The notes under the pieces: model-generated | Database searches by the model: none | The model's input: the letters and a program-made list of their open reading frames with translations, nothing else | What the model was told of the DNA's origin: nothing | Made by a program: the position numbers and the translations under genes | Shown: positions 39,004-44,521 of the stretch, piece after piece | Layout of the letters: every line of letters starts with the position of its first letter | How positions within the stretch are numbered: position 1 is the stretch's first letter | From: JBBDYH01 sp040901795 | GTDB lineage: Bacteria > Planctomycetota > Planctomycetia > Pirellulales > JALHPA01 | Direction: 5' to 3' | Assembly: GCA_040901795.1 (NCBI GenBank) | Contig: JBBDYH010000020.1 | Span: forward strand, 1-44,521 | Length of the DNA stretch: 44,521 nucleotides

Positions 39004-41328
39004 TCATCGCCGGCGCTTGCCTCGGGGGCGCGGGGGCGCTTTCGACTTGTTCCGGCCGCTGGCGTTGGCACGGGGTTTGACGCTCTTGCGGCCACGACCG
39101 TCTCGGCTGGGAGCGGCTGCCTTCGACAATGGCGAGCGGCGTTTGCGATCGACAATGCGGAAATCGAGCTCACGACGATCGACGTCCACGCGCGCGACCT
39201 CGACGCGCACCAGGTCGCCTAGCCGGAAGGTGTTGCCCGCGCGGCGGCCGGTCAATGTGTGGGATCGCCGATCAAAGTGATAGTAGTCGTCGGCGAGCGT
39301 GGTGACGTGGACCAGGCCTTCGGCCGGAAGCTGCACGCCCTGCACAAACAGGCCGAACTCCTCGACGCCAGTAACGATGGCATCCAGCTCTTGTCCGATG
39401 CGATCTTCGAGATAGTGCAGCAGCTTGAGCTTCGTCAGCTCGCGCTCGGCGGCTTCGGCGCGTCGCTCGCGGTCCGAGCAGTGCTCACCGAGCACGACAA
39501 GTTCGGCCAGGTCGTTGACGGCCTTTTTGCCTTTGATGATCGCATCCAGCAAGCGGTGAATGGTCAGGTCTGGGTAGCGGCGGATCGGCGAGGTGAAGTG
39601 GCAGTAGGTGTCGCTGGCCAGAGCAAAGTGGCCTTCTTCTTCGGGGCTATAGACCGCGCGTTGGAGGCTGCGCAACACCGCGTAATTGACCGCATGTTGT
39701 TCGGGCCGTCCCTGGACCGCCTTCAGCAACCGCTGTAGCTCGAAACGGCTCTCCAGGCTCTCGGTCTGAAAGCCCAGCTCGGTGACGAACTCGGTCAGGG
39801 CCAGCAATTTTCGCGGGTCGGGCGAGGCGTGAACGCGGCGAAGGAAGTGATAGCCGGCCTTTTGGATCATTTCGGCGACGGCCTCGTTGGCCGACAGCAT
39901 GAACTCTTCGATGATCTGGTGGCTTTCGGTGTTGACCGCGACATGGGCGCCAGTGACCTTGCCGTTCTGGTCGAGATCGACTTTCACTTCTTTCATGTCG
40001 AGCTCCAGCGCGCCGCGGCGGAAGCGACGAGCCCGCAGGATCATCGCCAGCTCGTGCATGTCGGCCAGAAGCTGGTGGACCTGGGGACTGAGCTTCTTGC
40101 GCCACGCCTCGCGATCGGCGAGGTACTCATCCACCTCCTCGTAGGTGAAGCGGCGGGCGCTTTTGATGGCGGCGTTGTGCGCCTCGGCGGCGACAAAAAC
40201 ACCCTCCGCCGTGAGCTCCAGGAACGCGCTCTTGGTGTAGCGCACCTTGTGCGGCTGGAGGCTGGCCAGATTGTTGGAAACGATCTCCGGCAGCATCGGC
40301 AGCACGCGGTCCGGCAAGTACACGCTGGTGGCGCGCCAGTGCGCCTCGCGATCCAGCGCCGTGTCTTTTGGCACGAAGTGCGAGACATCGGCGATGTGTA
40401 CGCCCAACCGCCAATGCCCATTCTCCAACCGCTCCAGCGAAATCGCGTCGTCAAAATCACGGGCATCGACCGGGTCGATGGTGATGATCGTGTCGCCCGT
40501 CAGATCCAGCCGCCCTTTGAGCGCTTCATCGAACTTGTGCGCCTGAGCACGCGCTTCGTCGAGCGTGTCCTCCGGAAACTCCTCGGGCAGGTCGTACTCG
40601 CGGATGATCGAGAGCGTGTCGACGCCCGGCTCGCCGCGGGGTCCGAGCACTTCGGTGATCACTCCCTCGCCGTCATGGAACTGCGTGGGAAAGCGGACCA
40701 TCTCGAAGACGACCTTGTCGTCGGGCTGCGCGTTCTTTGCGCCGGGATCGCCGACGAGGATCGGGCGCGCAAAGATGGTGCCATCGACTTGCACATAGGC
40801 GCTGCCGGCCGACTCGAAGTAAGTGCCGACAAATTTGTGCGTCTCGCGCTCGATGATCTCGACGATCTCGCCCAGCGGGTTGGTGCGGCGGACATCCCGG
40901 TGCTTGCTGAGCCGGACGAGCACGGTGTCGCCGGTGGCGGCGTCTTGCGTGCGGTCGGCCGGGATGTAGACATCGGTCTTGCGGCGATCGATCTCGACCG
41001 ACACGCCGCTGGGTCGGACGAAGCCGTGACCGGCGGACGTACGGCGAAAGACACCGACGACGTTATCGGCCGATGGCCGCTTGCCGCCCGCCTTTTCTGC
41101 GCGCGGTTTGCCATCTTTCGTCGCAGCCGCAGCAACGGGCACGATCAGATGGTTCGATCCATACGCGATTTTGCCCTGCTTGACGAGCAGCTTGATGGAC
41201 TTCTTGAGCTGACGGAGCTGGTCTTCGTCGAGGCCGAGCTGCTTGGCAATCACGCGCGGCTTGACCGGCCGATAGTCGGGATGATTGACATGGGTGAGGA
41301 CTGCGGCGGAAAGGTCTGTGTTTTCCAT
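39004..41328 (-). CDS. rnr: Ribonuclease R
   Basis: The 774-residue protein has the RNase II/R order. An N-terminal winged-helix part (about 1-70) is followed by cold-shock domains (about 85-240). The RNB catalytic domain (about 265-600) has the metal-binding I-T-I-D-P-V-D-A-R-D-F-D-D-A-I-S. An S1 domain (about 655-740) and a strongly basic Arg/Lys/Pro tail follow, the latter ending R-P-R-G-K-R-R-R. It degrades structured RNA 3' to 5'. The basic tail probably binds RNA or ribosomes. It lies 49 nt after the YhaM-like gene on the same strand, so both exoribonucleases are likely one operon. Confidence 0.95.
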   Translation of the reverse strand: MENTDLSAAVLTHVNHPDYRPVKPRVIAKQLGLDEDQLRQLKKSIKLLVKQGKIAYGSNHLIVPVAAAATKDGKPRAEKAGGKRPSADNVVGVFRRTSAGHGFVRPSGVSVEIDRRKTDVYIPADRTQDAATGDTVLVRLSKHRDVRRTNPLGEIVEIIERETHKFVGTYFESAGSAYVQVDGTIFARPILVGDPGAKNAQPDDKVVFEMVRFPTQFHDGEGVITEVLGPRGEPGVDTLSIIREYDLPEEFPEDTLDEARAQAHKFDEALKGRLDLTGDTIITIDPVDARDFDDAISLERLENGHWRLGVHIADVSHFVPKDTALDREAHWRATSVYLPDRVLPMLPEIVSNNLASLQPHKVRYTKSAFLELTAEGVFVAAEAHNAAIKSARRFTYEEVDEYLADREAWRKKLSPQVHQLLADMHELAMILRARRFRRGALELDMKEVKVDLDQNGKVTGAHVAVNTESHQIIEEFMLSANEAVAEMIQKAGYHFLRRVHASPDPRKLLALTEFVTELGFQTESLESRFELQRLLKAVQGRPEQHAVNYAVLRSLQRAVYSPEEEGHFALASDTYCHFTSPIRRYPDLTIHRLLDAIIKGKKAVNDLAELVVLGEHCSDRERRAEAAERELTKLKLLHYLEDRIGQELDAIVTGVEEFGLFVQGVQLPAEGLVHVTTLADDYYHFDRRSHTLTGRRAGNTFRLGDLVRVEVARVDVDRRELDFRIVDRKRRSPLSKAAAPSRDGRGRKSVKPRANASGRNKSKAPPRPRGKRRR

Positions 41329-41377
41329 GTCGGGTCAATCAGGCCGATCGACGTCCTGGGGGTCAATCGAAACGCGG

Positions 41378-42361
41378 TTATTGCCCGTTAGCGGAACGCG
41401 CCACCGCCCCTTTGAACAATTTGCGATTCAAATTGTGATGGAACTGCGTCCAGGAGCTGTCGAGGTTGGCGTCGTCGCGGATCAACTGCTCGAAACTGTG
41501 GAGCTTGGCGTCGAGGTTGTCGAGGTGGTGCAAGGCGATCGCTTCGAGCGTCATCGGGAGCTTTGGGGCGCCATACTCGTATTGCCCGTGATGGCTGACG
41601 ATCATATGCTTGAGCCGCAGGACGGTTTCGGGGCACGTGGCCTCGCCCGAAAGCCGCTCGGCCTCGGCGATCTTCTGCTCGAGGATGCTGACGGCCAACA
41701 CGGTGTGGCCGAGAAGTTGTCCGGCGTCGGTGTAGGCGAAGCCTTTGTCGCAGCTCAGCTCCTCGACTTTGCCGAGGTCGTGCAGGAACGCGCCCATCAT
41801 CAAGAGGTCGGCATTGACGGCCGGATATCGGTCGACGATGCGATCGACGACCTCCATCAGGTTGACCACGTGCTCCAAGAGGCCACCCGGATAAGCATGG
41901 TGGTTTTTCACACCGGCCGGCGAGCGCGTAAAGCGGCGCATCAACTCGTCGTCAGCGAGGAAACACTCGGCCAGGTTCCGCAGTTCGGCGTCCTTGATGG
42001 CCCGCAGGAGCTCGGCCACGCGGATCGCCATGCGGTCAATGTCGGCCGGCGTGAGACAGGCAAAGTCGTCGAACTCCACTTCTTCCGGCCGCGCCTTGCA
42101 GACGTTCGTGGCGATGAGCTGGAGGGCCCCCTGGTAGAGCTGCGTGGCGCCTTCGACGCGGACGAAGTCGCCATCTTCAAAACCGCGGTAGTCCGCATCG
42201 TCGGCGTTCCACATCCGCGCGCTGATCGAGCCGGTGCGGTCGGAAAGCTCCACCTGCAAATAGAGATTGCCATTGCGGTTGGGCCGCAACTGCTTCTGCG
42301 ACGCCAAAAAAACCTGGTCGATGGGCTCTTGCCCTAGCTCGCTAATGAATCGCCGCGCCAT
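41378..42361 (-). CDS. yhaM: OB-fold/HD-domain 3'-5' exoribonuclease, YhaM-like
   Basis: The 327-residue protein begins with an OB-fold nucleic-acid-binding domain (residues about 15-100: L-Y-L-Q-V-E-L-S-D-R-T-G-S-I-S-A-R-M-W). An HD-type phosphohydrolase domain follows (about 150-290) with N-H-H-A-Y-P-G-G-L-L-E-H and G-A-F-L-H-D-L-G-K, then S-H-H-G-Q-Y-E-Y-G. This architecture defines YhaM/CBF1 exoribonucleases that degrade RNA and single-stranded DNA 3' to 5' with a metal. It precedes rnr by 49 nt, which supports a joint role in RNA decay. The gene name is by family resemblance. Confidence 0.9.
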   Translation of the reverse strand: MARRFISELGQEPIDQVFLASQKQLRPNRNGNLYLQVELSDRTGSISARMWNADDADYRGFEDGDFVRVEGATQLYQGALQLIATNVCKARPEEVEFDDFACLTPADIDRMAIRVAELLRAIKDAELRNLAECFLADDELMRRFTRSPAGVKNHHAYPGGLLEHVVNLMEVVDRIVDRYPAVNADLLMMGAFLHDLGKVEELSCDKGFAYTDAGQLLGHTVLAVSILEQKIAEAERLSGEATCPETVLRLKHMIVSHHGQYEYGAPKLPMTLEAIALHHLDNLDAKLHSFEQLIRDDANLDSSWTQFHHNLNRKLFKGAVARSANGQ

Positions 42362-42445
42362 GAATCTGACTGCCCGAGGTTGAATGAAGTGTGGTTTTTC
42401 AGTTTAACGACCATGGGAGCGGGCTGATAGTGCCGCGCTTGGAGT

Positions 42446-42547
42446 GCGAGGACTGGTCCTCGCTTTCTTTTTCAGATACCGATCAATGGCCATCGGTCCC
42501 TGGCAACCGTGACCGCATTGAAATCCAAAGCGACGACGAGTCGTCGC
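42446..42547. repeat. Two palindromic elements GCGAGGAC/GCGACGAC with flanking GGAGTGC
   Basis: GCGAGGAC-tg-GTCCTCGC (42446-42463) and GCGACGAC-ga-GTCGTCGC (42530-42547) are perfect 8-bp hairpins. The first follows TTGGAGT and the second precedes ACTCCAA, so they form a larger inverted pair. They match the design at 20495-20512. Confidence 0.8.
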
Positions 42548-42557
42548 ACTCCAAAAG

Positions 42558-43007
42558 TCAGCCCTCAGGCCGTGCAAGATCGATGACGATTTCTTCGTCG
42601 GTGACCTCGCGCACGAGGGGCGTGTTCTGCAGGTTGAATCGCCCGCCAAGCTTGTCGTTGTCCGGTGCAGGGTCCAACTGGCGGACGGTGATTTTGTATT
42701 TGCCGGGAGGAAGCCCGCGCCCGTCGCGACCGCGGACGGTGAATTCGCCCGACTCTTCGACCGCGGCGTCGGCGGGGTCTTTGTCGATCGTGCCGTCGTC
42801 ACTCATGCGGTAAAAGTGCAGCTCGACATAGCCCAGGCCGAGTTCCCGCCCTTTCACGGCCAGCGGCTGCCCGCCGTTGGTGAGCTTGCCGCGCACGGGA
42901 ACGGAGTCGTCTTGTGGACCGCCGCAACCGAGGAAAAAGAGCGCGAACGCCAAGCCGCAGACGCAGAACAAGTATCGAATCATTACCGGTGCTGTAGTGC
43001 GTGACAT
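42558..43007 (-). CDS. Small lipoprotein with a transthyretin-like fold
   Basis: The 149-residue protein has a lipoprotein signal (F-A-L-F-F-L-G-C-G-G) after a hydrophobic segment. A single beta-rich domain follows, with V-P-V-R-G-K-L-T-N-G-G-Q-P-L, G-E-F-T-V-R-G-R-D-G-R-G-L-P-P-G-K-Y-K-I-T-V. That pattern resembles the carboxypeptidase-regulatory-like (transthyretin-like) lipoproteins common in planctomycetes. It should sit on the envelope; its role is unknown. ATG 43007 is chosen over 42983 because a GAGAAC site precedes it; the longer frame to 43100 crosses a palindromic repeat. Confidence 0.75.
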   Translation of the reverse strand: MSRTTAPVMIRYLFCVCGLAFALFFLGCGGPQDDSVPVRGKLTNGGQPLAVKGRELGLGYVELHFYRMSDDGTIDKDPADAAVEESGEFTVRGRDGRGLPPGKYKITVRQLDPAPDNDKLGGRFNLQNTPLVREVTDEEIVIDLARPEG

Positions 43008-43024
43008 GGTTGTTCTCACGTTAC

Positions 43025-43082
43025 GTACGACGGCTTTCCGAGGCGGCGGCGAAAGATCGACGGCCTCGGAAGGCCGTCCTAC
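43025..43082. repeat. Palindrome pair (GTACGACGGC family)
   Basis: GTACGACGGCTTTCCGAGG at 43025-43043 and GACGGCCTCGGAAGGCCGTC at 43059-43078 (then CTAC) match the double palindrome at 17755-17812. It lies between the DinB and lipoprotein genes. Confidence 0.8.
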
Positions 43083-43103
43083 TCGGGGCTGGCCATCCAC
43101 TGA

Positions 43104-43607
43104 TTATGTTTCATCACCCGAGGGACCGTACAAGGCGGGAACCGGGATGTTGTTGAGGCGGAGGTAGACGCACAGGATTGCGCGATGGTGAATGAGGTGG
43201 TTGAGGACAAAGCCGCGAACTGCCGCGGCGCGCGGCAGCGTAAGGAGCGGCTTGCCCCCTTCGGCGAGCGACCACAGTTGGCCCATGTCGTCGTCGCGGG
43301 CCGCCGCGAAGGCTTTTCGGGCGGCGGCGACGTTGCGGTCAAAAAGGTCAAGGATCTCGCTGCGGGTTTTCAGATCGGGGGATTTGTAGCGCGGGCCGCC
43401 GACTGGCGCCATATCGAACGAATCGGCGGTGAGTGTGCCTTCCACCCAACCGGGAAGTTCGGCCAGGTGGTTGGCGTTCCAGCCGATGGTGTTGGACTTG
43501 GGATGCGGACGCCAGTCAAGTTTGTCTTCGGGCACGCGCTCCAGAACTTTCCGCGTGCCGGCCATTTCCTGATCGAACTCTGGGATAATGGATTGAGCGT
43601 AAGTCAT
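43104..43607 (-). CDS. DinB-family (four-helix) metal-dependent protein
   Basis: The 167-residue protein has the DinB/YfiT-like helical pattern with three likely metal His: one in N-A-N-H-L-A-E (after helix 2) and two in N-H-L-I-H-H-R-A (helix 4). It also has the family start F-D-Q-E-M-A-G-T-R-K-V-L-E-R-V and W-R-P-H-P-K-S. DinB-like proteins act as small thiol transferases or have unknown roles. ATG 43607 has AGGAG 7 nt upstream, better than the frame start at 43655. No partner gene is evident. Confidence 0.82.
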   Translation of the reverse strand: MTYAQSIIPEFDQEMAGTRKVLERVPEDKLDWRPHPKSNTIGWNANHLAELPGWVEGTLTADSFDMAPVGGPRYKSPDLKTRSEILDLFDRNVAAARKAFAAARDDDMGQLWSLAEGGKPLLTLPRAAAVRGFVLNHLIHHRAILCVYLRLNNIPVPALYGPSGDET

Positions 43608-43689
43608 GGGAATTCTCCTGACGAGAAGTGGGATTATTGTGGTTTTTTTCACCACGCGATAATTGCGCTCGATAATCTGATGTTTGGTG

Positions 43690-43988
43690 CAAAAAGGGGG
43701 GAACGGCCATCGGGCGGACGCGGTCCAAGTCCTTGGCGGTACTCGGGTTGCTTACATTCCGGGTCGATCCGGTTCAGGGAATTATGCACCATCGAGCATT
43801 TTGCGTCGATGCCGCAGGCGTGAGGTCCTCGACTGTGGCTACGGGTTAAACAACGCCGTTGGCTTCATCGAAAACGCAAAACAAACAGAAGGGCACAAAG
43901 GAACGAAGAAAAGTCTCATCCTGCCACGGCAACGTCGGGGATTCGAGCCGGCGGTCGAGCTGGATCGTGGCCAGAGCGCTTGCTAAGG
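43690..43988 (-). ncRNA. Candidate small RNA or long leader from the orphan promoter
   Basis: The promoter at 43995-44023 would start a minus-strand RNA near 43988, yet the next gene on that strand starts 380 nt away. The RNA would contain a 6-bp plus 3-bp hairpin (43790-43811), CCGG...CCGG, and a GGAATGTAAGCA string resembling part of the signal-recognition-particle RNA tip; its tetraloop stem (CCC against TGT) does not pair, so that identity is doubtful. The 3' end is guessed from CCCCCCTTTTT near 43690. Confidence 0.2.
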
Positions 43989-43994
43989 CTAGAT

Positions 43995-44023
43995 AGTATA
44001 CTAAAGAACACTGATTGTGTCAA
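43995..44023 (-). promoter_or_regulatory. Near-perfect sigma-70-type promoter, target unknown
   Basis: TTGACA (44023-44018), 17-nt spacer, TATACT (44000-43995) on the minus strand. This is the best single promoter match I noticed in the window. Confidence 0.7.
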
Positions 44024-44054
44024 GGCCTTTTTTGTGCCACGCGGGTGAGGCAAT

Positions 44055-44092
44055 GGTGGGCCGGCGGCCGCGGCGGCCTTGTCCCACCCTAC
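44055..44092. repeat. GGTGGGCC...CCCACCCTAC element
   Basis: GGTGGGCC at the left and CCCACCCTAC at the right match the ends of the element at 9916-10003. The middle is GC-only. A further CCCACCC follows at about 44101. Confidence 0.65.
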
Positions 44093-44496
44093 GGCCTGGT
44101 CCCACCCGACCGGCTCGACAATTTTCCATGTCCGCGCTTGATCTTTCAAAGCGGCTCGCTTACGCTAGCGGCACAAAATTGGTGGACTGCGAGCGTCGGG
44201 GACGAGTTGGGCAAGCTCGACTGAAGGGCCGGGTCGATCTCGACGAATGATGGCGATGGCCGGGGCAAGGTTCTAGCGGCCACGCCCGCAAGCGGTCAGC
44301 GGCGGCCGATTTCGGACGTCGCCGGCTGTCCTGCCTCGTATTCCGCCAGCGGGCCGGAGACCATTCCGGCGTAGTCGTGTACCGTTGTCTCGCGACAGGG
44401 AATGGCTCTGTCCGACACGATCACGGCGGCCGCCACTGCGAGCAAGACGCGCGCGTGATCGGCAATCAGTTATCTCGTGTGTGAGGAGTGACAAGC

Positions 44497-44521
44497 ATGC
44501 CGGTTGGTACGATTAAGAAGC
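44497..44521 (+). CDS. Start of a probable cold-shock protein (runs out of window)
   Basis: ATG 44497 has GAGGAG 8 nt upstream. The eight visible codons read M-P-V-G-T-I-K-K, which fits the N-terminus of CspA-type cold-shock proteins (M-x-x-G-T-I/V-K). The rest lies outside the window. The length and RNA-binding motifs cannot be seen, so the family call is an inference from eight residues. Confidence 0.5.

Larger units (their letters stand above)
43608..44496. other. Gene-free stretch of 889 nt with an orphan promoter
   Basis: No convincing protein gene is present: open frames are short and overlap one another. It holds a consensus minus-strand promoter (43995-44023), a strong hairpin (CATCGA...TCGATG, 43790-43811), a GGTGGGCC-type repeat (44055-44092) and the leader of the last gene. 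Confidence 0.6.

Noticed and set aside
38874..39173. Longer gcvT frame with 100 extra N-terminal residues
   Set aside because: The extra part is Arg/Ala/Pro-rich without homology, overlaps the end of rnr, and lies upstream of the promoter at 38907-38934.
43720..43760. Signal recognition particle RNA tip (GGAATGTAAGCA, with TGAACC before it, minus strand)
   Set aside because: The GGAA loop would need a paired stem (CCC with GGG), but the sequence has TGT opposite CCC. The outer helices of SRP RNA are not evident either. Kept only as part of a low-confidence ncRNA candidate.
43836..43916. 26-codon open frame on the minus strand downstream of the orphan promoter
   Set aside because: It is very short and Phe/Cys-rich, without homology or a defined downstream gene, so there is no reason to call it a leader peptide.
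43940..43970. T-arm-like string GGCTCGAATCCCC (minus strand), possible tRNA or tmRNA end
   Set aside because: No acceptor stem, anticodon arm or CCA context can be drawn around it.

Overview
The window looks like a chromosomal segment of a high-GC planctomycete, probably of the Pirellulales type. The evidence is a DUF1549/DUF1553 gene followed by a twin-arginine DUF1501 gene, large exported PQQ-type beta-propellers, a short lysine-rich protein, many small exported or lipid-anchored proteins, and gene spacers full of palindromic repeats. No rRNA, tRNA, transposase, CRISPR array or phage gene is visible. It reads as host chromosome, densely seeded with small repeats and two small accessory gene pairs.

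Layout. 1-10,300: the 3' part of an esterase-like hydrolase, a Na+/Ca2+ exchanger, a small cytochrome c, membrane proteins, an exported TPR protein and an ABC-type permease. 10,488-15,660: the DUF1549/DUF1553 + DUF1501 pair, a lysine-rich protein, a 59-aa membrane protein and a degenerate receiver domain whose start overlaps the stop of a PQQ lipoprotein. 15,653-20,290: two PQQ propeller proteins. 20,537-25,944: an amino-sugar locus with a NagB-deacetylase fusion, a divergent ROK regulator, a TIM-barrel isomerase/epimerase and a Gfo/Idh oxidoreductase. The shared promoter region has back-to-back sigma-70-like promoters around a palindrome. 25,960-31,392: a probable isoprenoid locus with a DUF116-polyprenyl-synthase fusion, a squalene-hopene-cyclase-like class II cyclase and a divergent radical SAM enzyme. 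31,992-32,454: a DUF433/DUF2442 pair. 32,482-38,873: the glycine cleavage system (gcvT, gcvH, gcvPA, gcvPB) ending in a lipoate-ligase-like gene, with a two-gene HEPN-like cassette between gcvPA and gcvPB. 39,004-42,361: two exoribonucleases (RNase R and a YhaM-like OB-HD protein). 42,558-44,521: a lipoprotein, a DinB-fold protein, a long gene-free stretch with an unassigned consensus promoter, and the start of a probable cold-shock gene.

How the genes work together. The glycine cleavage genes make the T, H and P proteins. The lipoate-ligase-like gene at the operon end fits lipoylation of H. The RNA decay pair forms its own likely operon. The ROK regulator and NagB fusion fit an autoregulated amino-sugar switch. 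The polyprenyl synthase and cyclase are adjacent on one strand with 6 nt between them, and with the radical SAM enzyme suggest synthesis and tailoring of a cyclic terpenoid.

The most striking non-gene signal is a set of seven-base tandem repeats (units such as CTGAACC, CATTCCC and TCGTCCT). They sit directly against the start codons of five genes and also lie in frame inside the cyclase gene. They resemble the STRR heptamers known from cyanobacteria. At least nine families of palindromic intergenic elements accompany them, and one of these supplies the stop codons of two convergent genes.
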